Shown here in pieces: positions 44,803-53,126 of a stretch of DNA of 64,000 bases (position 1 is its first letter; every line of letters begins with the position of its first letter). The stretch spans positions 310,001-374,000 of the forward strand of contig NZ_SZZM01000004.1 in assembly GCF_005281615.1 (NCBI RefSeq). The letters are read 5' to 3'. The position numbers were made by a program, and so were the translations under genes. Origin of the DNA: Rhodoligotrophos defluvii (GTDB lineage: Bacteria > Pseudomonadota > Alphaproteobacteria > Rhizobiales > Im1). The notes beneath the pieces were generated by a model. It did no database searches. It saw only the letters and a list, made by a program, of their open reading frames with translations, and was not told the DNA's origin.

Positions 44803-46392
44803 TTACACCGCCACGGCATAGCACTCCCGGCGCGGATCGGCACCCCCCATGAGCAGCCCGTCAGCCATGCGCCTTATGGCATTGACACCGCCCATCAGCC
44901 GCGACCAGCCATCCACCCGCTGCACGGTCCAGCCCGCATTCTCCAGCAGCGGGGTCCACGCCTCGGGGCAGCGGGCCTCCAGCAGCACCACCTTGCCCTG
45001 GTCGTGGCGGATGCGCGGCCATTCGACTGCGGACTGAATGTCGAGCCCCTGCTCGAAGTGCCGCCGCATCACCTGCAACAGCGACTGCGGCTGGCCGTGG
45101 TCGCCCGGCGTCGCGATCGCCAGCTCCAGCCCGTAGGGGCCGGTGACCAGCGCCGGGCTCAATGTATGGAACGGCCGATAGCCACCCTTCAGGCCGCGCA
45201 CCGGATCATCGTCCAGCCGCTCCAATATGGCGCGGTTGTGCAGCACCATGCCGTGCTGCACGCAGGCAATGCACGATCCGAACGCCTCGAACAGCGACTG
45301 CACCCAGGAGACGGCATTCCCCGCGCTGTCCACCGCCACCAGGGTGGAGGTGTCGCCGCCGCCCGAGATCGCCACCGGCTCCAGCGCGCTCTTGCGCAGC
45401 GCGGTCAGGAATCGCGGCTTCAGCACGTCCGGCGGCAGGGTCACGCGCCGCGGGTCGGCGCAATAGGCATCGCGGATGCGGAAGGCGGTGCATTTGCGCG
45501 CAAGGTGGGCCGCGGGATCAAGCAGCGGATCCTCGTCCCCGCTCGGCTGGTCGTCCTCCAGCTCCGCAAGGCCGAGCATGGCCAAGAGCGCGATACCTTG
45601 CGAATTGGGCGGCGCCACATGCACCCGGCGGCCGCGCCAGTCGATCGCAAGCGGCGCATCGAACAGGGTCTCGTGCTCTGCAAGGTCCGATGCATCGAGA
45701 AGCACGCCTTGTGCCCGCGCTTCCGCCAGCCAGGCATTGGCGAGCGGGCCTTCATAGAAGGCGCGCCAGCCGTGCTGGGCGATGCACCGCAGCATTTCCG
45801 CCACCGCGGGCTGCTTCAGCCGGGCGCCGAGCTCGGCCGTTCCCGGCCGGCCATAGAGGGTCACCAGGTTGGGAAAGGCGGCCGCCAGCTCCGCGTAATC
45901 CGGACCGTTGAAGAAGCCGGCACCTGTCCTGTCCAGCGGCACGCCGTCTTCGGCAAGCGCAATCGCCGGCGCCAGCACCTCGGCCAGCGACCTGGTGCCG
46001 AACCGTTCGAGCGATTCCGCCCAGGCGGCCACCACGCCCGGCACCGACACGCCCAAGGGTCCGCGCCGCGGCAGGGCGGAAAGCCCGCGCGCCCGCATGG
46101 CCTCGGCCGTGGCCGCCTTGGCGGTCTTGCCCGAGCCGTTGATGGCGGTCACCCCCGCCTTGGCATCGAACCACAGGGCGATCGCGTCGCCGCCGAGCCC
46201 GTTCATGAACGGGATGGCCACCGCCAGAGTTGCCGCCGCTGCGACAGCGGCATCCATGGCATTCCCGCCGGCCCGCAACATGGCCGCGCCGGCCTCCGCC
46301 GCCCGCGGGTGGCCCGCCACCACCATGCCGCGCTCGCTCATCACGATCGGCCGGTGGGCCTGAAGCGATGCCTTGGGCTCATTTGCATGCAT
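44803..46392 (-). CDS. Gamma-glutamyltransferase-like Ntn hydrolase, cytoplasmic type
   Basis: 529 residues. The GGT fold is clear: AGGNAMDAAVAAA near residue 41, FNGLGGD-like FMNGLGGDAIALWF, and the autoprocessing site GGGDTSTLVAVDSAG, where T348 would become the N-terminal nucleophile of the small subunit. No signal peptide is visible, so it stays in the cytoplasm, unlike periplasmic Ggt; a gamma-glutamyl or other amide hydrolase role in catabolism is more likely than glutathione salvage. It sits 3 nt after the ABC ATPase gene. Confidence 0.87.
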   Translation of the reverse strand: MHANEPKASLQAHRPIVMSERGMVVAGHPRAAEAGAAMLRAGGNAMDAAVAAAATLAVAIPFMNGLGGDAIALWFDAKAGVTAINGSGKTAKAATAEAMRARGLSALPRRGPLGVSVPGVVAAWAESLERFGTRSLAEVLAPAIALAEDGVPLDRTGAGFFNGPDYAELAAAFPNLVTLYGRPGTAELGARLKQPAVAEMLRCIAQHGWRAFYEGPLANAWLAEARAQGVLLDASDLAEHETLFDAPLAIDWRGRRVHVAPPNSQGIALLAMLGLAELEDDQPSGDEDPLLDPAAHLARKCTAFRIRDAYCADPRRVTLPPDVLKPRFLTALRKSALEPVAISGGGDTSTLVAVDSAGNAVSWVQSLFEAFGSCIACVQHGMVLHNRAILERLDDDPVRGLKGGYRPFHTLSPALVTGPYGLELAIATPGDHGQPQSLLQVMRRHFEQGLDIQSAVEWPRIRHDQGKVVLLEARCPEAWTPLLENAGWTVQRVDGWSRLMGGVNAIRRMADGLLMGGADPRRECYAVAV

Positions 46393-46395
46393 GAC

Positions 46396-47202
46396 CTACT
46401 CCACGAAGCTCGCCGCGTTCATCAGGCTGCGCACCCGTTCGGACGCACGGTAGAACACCGGATCGCGCATCACCGAAAAGTCGCGCGGCCGCGGCAGGGG
46501 AACCGGCACGATCTCCTGTATCCGCCCCGGTCGTGGCGTCATCACCACCACCCGGTCGGCCAGCAGCACCGCCTCGGTGATGCTGTGGGTGATCAGCAGC
46601 ACCGTCTTGGGCGATTGCATCCAGATGCGCTGCAGCTCGAGGTTCATCTGCTCGCGGGTGAGCGCATCCAGCGCGCCGAACGGCTCGTCCATCAGCAAGA
46701 GCGAGGGCGAGGTCACCAGGGCCCGGCAAAGCGCTACCCGCTGCTGCATGCCACCTGAAAGCTCGTAGGGCTTCTTGTCCTCGAACCCGCTGAGGCCCAC
46801 CAGGGTGAGCAGCTCGTCCACATGGGCGCGCTGCTCGGCCGATCCGGTCTGGATGTCCAGCGGCAGCTCCACGTTCCGCCGCACGCTGCGCCACGGCAGC
46901 AGCACCGGCGTCTGGAACGCGATTCCGGTGCCGGGCCCGGGTCCCTTCACCGGTTCGCCGCCCACCAGGATCTCGCCGGACGTGGCGGGCAGCAGCCCCG
47001 CCACCAGCCGCAGCAAGGTGGACTTGCCGCAGCCGGATGCGCCGACCACCGCCACGAACTCGCCGGGCGCGATGTCGAGGCTGATGCCGGACAGGGCCTC
47101 GATAGTGCCGGTCCGCGTTTCGAAGCGCTTGCCCACGTCACGCAGGCTGATGGATTGCGACGGATCGAAGCTCGCGTCTCGGCTCGGCTGCGGGCTCAGC
47201 AT
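46396..47202 (-). CDS. ABC importer ATPase, TauB/SsuB type
   Basis: 268 residues. Walker A GASGCGKST near residue 55, signature LSGGMQQR, Walker B LLLMDEPFGALD, H-loop LITHS. Family: nitrate/sulfonate/taurine importers. It starts 1 nt after the permease stop. With the permease and the distant NMT1-type binding protein (41340-42326) it should form a complete importer. Confidence 0.92.
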   Translation of the reverse strand: MLSPQPSRDASFDPSQSISLRDVGKRFETRTGTIEALSGISLDIAPGEFVAVVGASGCGKSTLLRLVAGLLPATSGEILVGGEPVKGPGPGTGIAFQTPVLLPWRSVRRNVELPLDIQTGSAEQRAHVDELLTLVGLSGFEDKKPYELSGGMQQRVALCRALVTSPSLLLMDEPFGALDALTREQMNLELQRIWMQSPKTVLLITHSITEAVLLADRVVVMTPRPGRIQEIVPVPLPRPRDFSVMRDPVFYRASERVRSLMNAASFVE

Positions 47203-47203
47203 C

Positions 47204-47983
47204 TCAGGATGCCCCCGCGCCGCTATGCAGCCGCACCACGCTGTGCCAGGGGATGACCGCCTTCTCCAACAGCTCGATCGCGTAATAGACCACCACGCCG
47301 ATCACCATCAGAGCCGCCAGCACCGCGAACAGCAGCGTCGTGTCCAGGCTGGCATTCGCCTGGAGCAGCAGATAGCCGAGCCCCGCGGATGCCCCCACCC
47401 ATTCGGCGATGACTGCGCCGACCACGGCGAAGGCCACCGAGACCTTCATGCCGGCAAAGATGTTGGGCAGCGACAGCGGCAGCCGGAAATACCAGAAGGT
47501 CTGCAGCCGGCTCGCCCGCAGCGCCTGGGCCAGCTCCAGCACCTCCCGCTCCACCGAGCGCAGTCCCACCGTGGTGGAAATCACGATGGGAAAGAACGCC
47601 ACCAGGAAGGTCACCACCAGCTTGGGGAACAGCCCCAGCCCGAACCACACCACGATGAGCGGCGCCAGCGCCACCTTCGGGAAGGTCTGGCTCAGGATCA
47701 GCCACGGCATCACCGCTTGCTCCAGCGTGCGCCAGGCCACCAGCATGATCGACAGGGGAATGCCGATCGCCACCGAAAGCAGGAAGCCGCCGAGGGTGAC
47801 ATAGGTCGTGATCCAGCTGTGATGCAGCAGGAAGGAGAAATCCTCGACGATCCGTTGCAGGACCGCGCCGGGCAGGGGCAGGAGATAGGGCGGAATGTCG
47901 AAGATCTCGACCGCCGCATACCAGGCGGCGATCATGATCACGAGCGCGAGGCCGGGGTAGAGCCCTGGAATCTGCCGCTTCAT
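47204..47983 (-). CDS. ABC importer permease, TauC/SsuC type
   Basis: 259 residues with about six membrane spans, beginning with LYPGLALVIMIAAWYAAVEIF, and the coupling loop ELAQALRASRLQTFWYFRLPLSLP. It forms the channel for the importer energised by the adjacent ATPase. The gene starts 1 nt after the racemase stop, so translation is coupled. Confidence 0.92.
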   Translation of the reverse strand: MKRQIPGLYPGLALVIMIAAWYAAVEIFDIPPYLLPLPGAVLQRIVEDFSFLLHHSWITTYVTLGGFLLSVAIGIPLSIMLVAWRTLEQAVMPWLILSQTFPKVALAPLIVVWFGLGLFPKLVVTFLVAFFPIVISTTVGLRSVEREVLELAQALRASRLQTFWYFRLPLSLPNIFAGMKVSVAFAVVGAVIAEWVGASAGLGYLLLQANASLDTTLLFAVLAALMVIGVVVYYAIELLEKAVIPWHSVVRLHSGAGAS

Positions 47984-47984
47984 C

Positions 47985-48755
47985 TCAGGTCAGCCCGGAA
48001 AAGGGGCGTCGGGCGCAGGCGTCGTGCACCATCGTCACCAGATGGGTGAAATCGAACACGGGGAGGCCGGTCGCGTCCTGCACCGCCGCCGCGTAGGGCG
48101 GCAGCAGCGAGCATTCCAGCAGGATGGCGCCCACCTCGGGATTGCGCTCCACCATGTGCCGCGCCACTACGACCACCTCCGCCTCGGCCAGCTCGAAATC
48201 CAGCCACGGCCGGTCGTCCCAGGCGGTGGCCGCGAATTCCGGACAGTTCTCGACCCCCACGATCACCACCGGGTCGGTAATGCCCGCCGCACGCAGGTGA
48301 TTGTCGGTGAGGCTTGCCGCTTCCGCCGTGACGATGCCCAGGCGCTGCGAACGCTTCAGCATGCGGGAGATCATCGGCGCCAGCATCAGCGACGACGCGA
48401 ACACCGGCACATCCACCGCCTCGCAGAGATGTTTCTGGAACAGCGCGGCAAACCCGCAGGAGGTGGTGATCGCCCGGCAGCCTTGCGCCACCAGGCTGCG
48501 CGCCCCATCGAGCCAGGGGCCGATCGCCTCGCGGAATTCCGCGCTGTCCGGGTCCATGGCCCCGAGCTCGCGAACCGTGCGGCTGCCGGAGAAGCCTTTC
48601 ACCACGTGGTGAAGCACGGGGAACGGGAAGCTGGCGGCATTGCCGATAGCCCCCGGCGGCCGCGGAAAGTGGCCTTCGATCAGCAATATGCCGATCCTGT
48701 GTCCGTAGATGTTATGGCCGCCGCGCAGCACGCGGCGGAGCGCCGGTGCGGTCAT
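47985..48755 (-). CDS. Aspartate/glutamate/hydantoin racemase superfamily protein
   Basis: 256 residues. The two catalytic cysteines of the family are visible, in AITTSCGFAAL (first half) and ILLECSLLPPYA (second half), each with the expected flanking residues. Such enzymes interconvert amino acid or hydantoin enantiomers, or isomerise maleate-like acids. It is encoded between a creatinase-like M24 protein and an ABC permease; hydantoin or amino acid derivative racemisation before hydrolysis is a reasonable inference. Substrate unproven. Confidence 0.85.
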   Translation of the reverse strand: MTAPALRRVLRGGHNIYGHRIGILLIEGHFPRPPGAIGNAASFPFPVLHHVVKGFSGSRTVRELGAMDPDSAEFREAIGPWLDGARSLVAQGCRAITTSCGFAALFQKHLCEAVDVPVFASSLMLAPMISRMLKRSQRLGIVTAEAASLTDNHLRAAGITDPVVIVGVENCPEFAATAWDDRPWLDFELAEAEVVVVARHMVERNPEVGAILLECSLLPPYAAAVQDATGLPVFDFTHLVTMVHDACARRPFSGLT

Positions 48756-48761
48756 GGCTCA

Positions 48762-49934
48762 TCACGCCTTGTATGTCAGCACTCTGGGATAGTCCGCAAA
48801 GCACTCGGCTCCGTTCTCGGTGACGGCGAAACTCTCCGAGATCACCAGTCCATAGTTTTCCATCCATATGGCCGGGATGCAATGGAAGGTCATGTTTTGC
48901 TCCAGCACCGTGCGGTCGCCGGCCCGCAGGCTTGCGGTGAGTTCGCCCCAGGTCGGCGGGTAGCCGATGCCCACGGGATAGCCGATGCGGCTGTCCTTCT
49001 CGATGCCATGGCGCGCGGTCACCGCCTTCCACGCGGCCGCAAGCTCCTCGCACGCGACGCCGGGCTTCACCTTGTCCAGCACCGCCTGCAGGCCCTCGGC
49101 GATCACCTTGGCCACCTCCTGCATCTCCTGGGTGGGCGTGCCGAGATAGATGCAGCGCGACAGGGGCGAGTGATAGCGGTGCCTGATGCCGCCCAGCTCG
49201 ATATAGAAGATCTCGCCCTTGGCCAGCGGCGCGTCCGTCCAGGAAAGGTGGGGCGCCGCGCAGTACTCGCCCACCATGGCGTTTGGCGGCTTGCAGGGAA
49301 ACGTGCCGCCGAACTCCGGCAGGCCGGCGGTGGTGACCCGGTAGACCTCGGCCATCACGTCGCACTGGCGCACACCCGGCTCGGCCTTGTCATAGGCGGC
49401 CTGCTGGGCGGCAGCGGCGATCTTGCCGGCCTGGCGCATGAACTCGAGCTCGCGCTCCGACTTCACCATCCGGCACCAATTGACCAGCAGGAACGCATCC
49501 ACGAAGCGCGCATTGGGCAGGTCGCGCTTCAGGATCGCGTCCCACTTGGCCGTATAGTAGTAGTCGTCGGTCTCCACCCCGATCGTGCCCTTGTCCCAGC
49601 CGCGCCGCTTGAGCTCTTCGGCCACGAACTCGATCGGGTGCCGCTCGGTCGAGGCGACATAGTAATCGGGATAGGGAACGACGTTCTCTTCCGCGAGGAA
49701 GGCGGTGAACTTCGCGCCCACCGCGTCCATCTTGCGGCCGATCCACACCGGCTCTTCCTGTTTGAGGCTCACCGCCACCATTTGCGGCGTATAGAACGAC
49801 CACCCGTCATAGCCGGTGAGCCAGAATTGGTTGGCGGGCGATGCCACCAGCAGCAGGTCGATACCGCGCTTGGTCATCTCCGCTTTTGCGCGCGCAATGC
49901 GCGCCAGGAACTCGCTGCGCTCGAACAGAATCAT
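48762..49934 (-). CDS. M24-family, metal-independent type (creatinase/ectoine hydrolase DoeA-like)
   Basis: 390 residues from the ATG at 49934, with GGGAAGAGG upstream. The N-terminal domain contains FWLTGYDGWSFY, EPVWIGRKMDAVGA and VASTERHP, segments I associate with ectoine hydrolases (DoeA/EutD). In the catalytic domain most M24 metal ligands are absent: FYIELGG replaces the first Asp, HSPLSR the second, GYPVGIGYPP the GHG histidine; only the last Glu in SESFAVTENG remains. That matches metal-free pita-bread hydrolases such as creatinase. No doeB/eutE-like deacetylase is adjacent, so the substrate could be another cyclic amidine or amide. Confidence 0.78.
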   Translation of the reverse strand: MILFERSEFLARIARAKAEMTKRGIDLLLVASPANQFWLTGYDGWSFYTPQMVAVSLKQEEPVWIGRKMDAVGAKFTAFLAEENVVPYPDYYVASTERHPIEFVAEELKRRGWDKGTIGVETDDYYYTAKWDAILKRDLPNARFVDAFLLVNWCRMVKSERELEFMRQAGKIAAAAQQAAYDKAEPGVRQCDVMAEVYRVTTAGLPEFGGTFPCKPPNAMVGEYCAAPHLSWTDAPLAKGEIFYIELGGIRHRYHSPLSRCIYLGTPTQEMQEVAKVIAEGLQAVLDKVKPGVACEELAAAWKAVTARHGIEKDSRIGYPVGIGYPPTWGELTASLRAGDRTVLEQNMTFHCIPAIWMENYGLVISESFAVTENGAECFADYPRVLTYKA

Positions 49935-50022
49935 GCAGGACCTCTTCCCCAGCCTTGTCGGCTTTTGCACAGCAGCATCGCCCGGGCCGGGCCAGAAGTC
50001 TAATGACATGTAGACCGCAAAC

Positions 50023-50042
50023 CCATAACGCAAAGGTTATGG
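50023..50042. promoter_or_regulatory. CCATAAC-N6-GTTATGG inverted repeat in the AraC/M24 divergent promoter
   Basis: CCATAAC (50023-50029) and GTTATGG (50036-50042) are perfect 7-bp inverted arms with a 6-nt spacer, 89 nt upstream of the M24 start and about 88 nt upstream of the AraC start. A shared operator is the likeliest reading. Confidence 0.5.
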
Positions 50043-50130
50043 CAGTGAGCGGGCCATCCCGCATTCTCGCCATGGACGCGGGCCTCTGGGTGAGGCATCG
50101 TGACGGCCTGATTGAGAGCGCGACAACGGA

Positions 50131-50880
50131 ATGGGCAATATCCGCTACGACTATACAGGCGATGGCCGGCTGCTCGAGGGCGCAGACTGGATCGGTCTCC
50201 GCCCCCATGGCCTCGAGCCGCATTATCACGCGGAGGTGCAGGCCTCCATCGTCTGGCGTGGCGAACGTGAGTACCGCATCGGCGATCGGAGGCTGCGGCT
50301 GCGCCCGGGCCAGGTGCTGGTCGTACCGCCCTGGCGAGCGCACCACGCCCTGCCATCCATGCGCGGCGATATACGGTCGACCGAATTCTACATAGCGGGT
50401 TCCACGCTGTCGGCCGAGACCGCCGGGTGGCTCAACCAATTCGGCTATGTGGTCCTGGAGCGGCCCGATCTCGTTGACCTGTCGCCGGTCGAGGCCGCCG
50501 GTCTCCTCACCGAGCACCTGGCTGCGGCGCCTGATGCCGTGATCTTCGATGCCGCGCCGGCTCAGCTGCCGAACGGCACCGGCCGGCTGTCCCAAGCAGT
50601 GGCCCGGCACGACCAGATTGCCGATGCCGCGCAGGCGCTGGGGTTCAGCCGCGAAGGCTTCATCCGTGCTTTCGCCAGGAGCTTCGGCCTGACCCCCCAT
50701 GCCTACAAGGTCAATCTCAGGCTGAACGAAGCCCGCCAGCTGCTCAGGCAGGGCGAGGCGATCGCGGACGTCGCCTACGCCACCGGCTTCAGTGATCAGA
50801 GCCATTTCGGCCGCATGTTCCTGCGCTTCTTCGGGGCCACGCCTGGCCAATTCCGCGCCGCTCATGCGGCCGCCTGCTGA
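50131..50880 (+). CDS. AraC-family transcriptional regulator
   Basis: 249 residues. N-terminal cupin sensor domain (HYHAEVQASIVWRGEREYRIG, then RPGQVLVVPPWRAHHAL) and C-terminal double helix-turn-helix (QIADAAQALGFSREGFIRAFARSFG, then RLNEARQLLRQGEAIADVAYATGFSDQSHFGRMF). It is divergent from the long leftward catabolic run starting with the creatinase-like gene and probably controls it through the palindrome at 50023-50042. Confidence 0.93.
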   Translation: MGNIRYDYTGDGRLLEGADWIGLRPHGLEPHYHAEVQASIVWRGEREYRIGDRRLRLRPGQVLVVPPWRAHHALPSMRGDIRSTEFYIAGSTLSAETAGWLNQFGYVVLERPDLVDLSPVEAAGLLTEHLAAAPDAVIFDAAPAQLPNGTGRLSQAVARHDQIADAAQALGFSREGFIRAFARSFGLTPHAYKVNLRLNEARQLLRQGEAIADVAYATGFSDQSHFGRMFLRFFGATPGQFRAAHAAAC

Positions 50881-50914
50881 CAAGTCACTTTCCTTCTAGA
50901 GCGGGGCGCCCCGT

Positions 50915-50933
50915 CCGTGGTTGAAGGCCACGG
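50915..50933 (+). promoter_or_regulatory. Hairpin overlapping the ribosome binding site of the TauE-like gene
   Basis: CCGTGG (50915-50920) pairs with CCACGG (50928-50933) around a 7-nt loop, and the last bases of the stem overlap CGGGAGG, the ribosome site of the next gene (50931-50937). A second palindrome, CGGGGC-GCCCCG (50902-50913), precedes it. The first may end the AraC transcript; the second could limit translation of the exporter. Confidence 0.35.
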
Positions 50934-50942
50934 GAGGTGCCC

Positions 50943-51701
50943 ATGACGCTCTTGGAAATGGCTCTGCTGGCTGTCGCTGGCTTCGCTGCCGGCATACTGA
51001 ACGCGGTGGCCGGCGGTGGAACCATCTTCACCTTCTCCGCTCTCCTCGCCGTCGGGATGCCGCCGGTTGCGGCCAATGCGACCAGCGCCACCGCGGTCGT
51101 GCTCGGCTCGGTGGCGTCGGCTGTGGCTTACCGCCGCGAGATCATCCTGGCCCTGCGGCGGCTGCTTCCGCTCTGTGCCGTCTCGATCCTCGGCGGCGGC
51201 ACCGGCGCTGCGCTCCTGCTCTGGTCCGGTGACCAGGTGTTTCGCGCGCTGGTGCCGTGGCTGCTGCTGTTCGCGACCCTGCTGTTCGCGGCGGCACCCT
51301 ATATCCAGCGCGCGTTGAAGCCTGCAGCCCCTTCGCGGCATCGCCGGGGCGACCTGCCGCTCGCCATGCTCGTGCAAGGGCTGGTGGCGATCTATGGCGG
51401 CTATTTCGGGGCCGGCATGGGCGTCATGATGCTGGCCTCCCTGGCCCTGACCGAAACCGGTGGCTATCACGCCGCCAACGCCGCGAAGAACCTGCTGGCC
51501 ATCGTGCTGCAGGTCATGGCCGTGGTGGTGTTCCTGTTCTCCGGCGTGGTCGATCTGGAGCTCAGCCTGATCATTGCCATTTCCAGCATCATCGGCGGCT
51601 GGGTGGGTGTTGTCGCGGCGCGACGCATACCCCAGGCCGTGATGCGCCACCTGGTCATCGTCTGCGGTCTTGCTCTCGCCCTGTGGTATTTTGTGCGTTG
51701 A
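50943..51701 (+). CDS. TauE/SafE-family membrane exporter
   Basis: 252 residues from the ATG at 50943, with CGGGAGG 5 nt upstream. Eight hydrophobic segments and the two family repeats: GFAAGILNAVAGGGTIFTF near the start and GGYFGAGMGVMMLASLALT in the middle. The family exports sulfite, sulfoacetate, or other organic anions across the inner membrane. No sulfonate-degradation gene is adjacent, so the anion is unknown. Confidence 0.9.
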   Translation: MTLLEMALLAVAGFAAGILNAVAGGGTIFTFSALLAVGMPPVAANATSATAVVLGSVASAVAYRREIILALRRLLPLCAVSILGGGTGAALLLWSGDQVFRALVPWLLLFATLLFAAAPYIQRALKPAAPSRHRRGDLPLAMLVQGLVAIYGGYFGAGMGVMMLASLALTETGGYHAANAAKNLLAIVLQVMAVVVFLFSGVVDLELSLIIAISSIIGGWVGVVAARRIPQAVMRHLVIVCGLALALWYFVR

Positions 51702-51760
51702 TGCCGGGTTGCGGGCCGGCTCGCGCATCAGCGGATCACCACGAACATCGGGAGAAACAC

Positions 51761-52183
51761 ATGCGGCCAAGTGTCAAAGTCATCACGCTGGCGGTCGATG
51801 ACCTCGAGCGCTCGCTGCGCTTCTACAGGGACGGACTGGGCCTGCCCACCCAAGGAATCATCGGCCAGGAATATGACCATGGCTCCGTCGTGTTCTTCAA
51901 CCTGCAGGGCGGCCTCATCCTGGCCCTCTATCCCGCGGCGTTTCTGGCCGAGGATGCCAAGGTGACACCCACCAGGTCTCGCGTGGGCGCCGTATCGATC
52001 GGCCATATCGTCCGCTCCAAAGCCGAGGTCGGCGCGATCATCGAGGCCGCCAGCCGCGCGGGCGCCATCATCACCGATTTGCCGAAGGACCGGTTCTGGG
52101 GCGGCTATTCCGGCTATTTCCAGGACCCGGACGGGCACCTCTGGGAGATCACGTGGCACCCGGAGCTGAGCGCGCAGGAATAG
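51761..52183 (+). CDS. VOC-family (glyoxalase/bleomycin resistance fold) protein
   Basis: 140 residues from the ATG at 51761, with GGGAGAAA upstream. Two beta-alpha-beta-beta-beta modules: VKVITLAVDDLERSLRFYRDGLGL and the second with GYFQDPDGHLWEITWHP, whose terminal Glu is a usual metal ligand. Members are glyoxalases, dioxygenases or binding proteins. Nothing fixes the substrate. Confidence 0.88.
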   Translation: MRPSVKVITLAVDDLERSLRFYRDGLGLPTQGIIGQEYDHGSVVFFNLQGGLILALYPAAFLAEDAKVTPTRSRVGAVSIGHIVRSKAEVGAIIEAASRAGAIITDLPKDRFWGGYSGYFQDPDGHLWEITWHPELSAQE

Positions 52184-52268
52184 CGCCGCCCGGCCGTCAA
52201 AGCCTATTGCTCTGACAGGTCGGCCGTGTTACGCGTTAAAGAACAAATCATGAACCAAGGGGCTCGCC

Positions 52269-52679
52269 ATGACGGAAAATCCCAGCATCATGTCGCACGT
52301 TTCCATCGGCACCAATGACTTCGAGAAGGCAGTGGCCTTTTATGACGCGGTGCTGGCAACAGTGGGCGCGCGCCGGGTTATGGAGCATGACGGCGCGGTG
52401 GCATACGGGAAGCATTTCCCGGAATTCTGGGTGCAGCGGCCAATCGACGGCCGGCCGGCCGTCGTCGGCAATGGCACCCATTTCGGCTTCTTCGCCAAGT
52501 CGAAAGCAGAGGTGGACGCCTTCTATGCAGCGGCAATCGGCGCCGGAGCGGCCCCCGACGGCGCGCCGGGCCCCCGGCCTGATTACGGCGAGCCCTATTA
52601 CGGCTGCTTCGTGCGGGACCTTGATGGCCACAAGATCGAGGCGGCGTTCTGGGACCAGGAGCTGGCGGCGGCGCGGTGA
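52269..52679 (+). CDS. VOC-family (glyoxalase-like) protein
   Basis: 136 residues. N-terminal module IMSHVSIGTNDFEKAVAFYDAVLATVGA and C-terminal module with YYGCFVRDLDGHKIEAAFWD, the expected VOC pattern including the terminal Glu. It follows the first VOC gene after 85 nt in the same direction but belongs to a different subgroup (lactoylglutathione lyase-like). A hairpin at 52697-52718 follows the stop. Confidence 0.9.
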   Translation: MTENPSIMSHVSIGTNDFEKAVAFYDAVLATVGARRVMEHDGAVAYGKHFPEFWVQRPIDGRPAVVGNGTHFGFFAKSKAEVDAFYAAAIGAGAAPDGAPGPRPDYGEPYYGCFVRDLDGHKIEAAFWDQELAAAR

Positions 52680-52696
52680 AGACCGGCCGCTAGCGG

Positions 52697-52718
52697 CTTG
52701 CTCGATGCTGGGAGCAAG
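52697..52718. terminator. Hairpin between convergent VOC genes (bidirectional terminator candidate)
   Basis: CTTGCTC (52697-52703) and GAGCAAG (52712-52718) form a 7-bp stem with an 8-nt loop, directly preceded by the palindrome GCCGCTAGCGGC (52686-52697). It fills the 51-nt gap between two converging genes. There is no long U tract, so termination efficiency is uncertain. Confidence 0.45.
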
Positions 52719-52730
52719 AGCCGGCGGCGC

Positions 52731-53126
52731 TTAGCGCAGGTTGAGCTGCCATGACACGCCGTAGCGATCGTTGACCCACGTGAACTGGCGGCTGAACCCG
52801 TAATCGGCCAGGGGCATGAGCACCGCTCCCCCTTCGCCGAGGCTCGATGACAGCCGGCTGATCTCGTCCTCGGAGTCACACTCGATGAACAGTGAAAAGG
52901 CCGGGGTGAAGCTGAAAGCGTGCTTAACGGGGCTGTCGATGCACATGATGCTCTGGTCCGCTATCGAGAATACGGCAGTCATGATCGAGCCCTCGGGACC
53001 GGCCTCGCCAGGTCCATAACGCACGATATCGACAATGTGAGCGTTCGGGAAAAGCGAGACATAGAAATTCATCGCGGCTTCGGCATCGCCTTGAAACATC
53101 AGAAAGGGTCGAACGCTCGCAACCAT
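52731..53126 (-). CDS. VOC-family protein, PhnB/3-demethylubiquinone methyltransferase-like fold
   Basis: 131 residues from the ATG at 53126, which has GGAG 9 nt upstream; a second ATG at 53141 would add five residues. The pattern VRPFLMFQGDAEAAMNFYVSLFPNA and the ending FTWVNDRYGVSWQLNL are those of the PhnB-like VOC subfamily, whose members are often of unknown role despite the methyltransferase label. Single leftward gene between the two VOC genes and the signalling operon. Confidence 0.87.
   Translation of the reverse strand: MVASVRPFLMFQGDAEAAMNFYVSLFPNAHIVDIVRYGPGEAGPEGSIMTAVFSIADQSIMCIDSPVKHAFSFTPAFSLFIECDSEDEISRLSSSLGEGGAVLMPLADYGFSRQFTWVNDRYGVSWQLNLR

Noticed and set aside
48024-50003. 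659-codon plus-strand frame opposite the racemase and M24 genes
   Set aside because: Both minus-strand genes have clear family motifs and ribosome sites; the antisense frame has none and spans a gene boundary.
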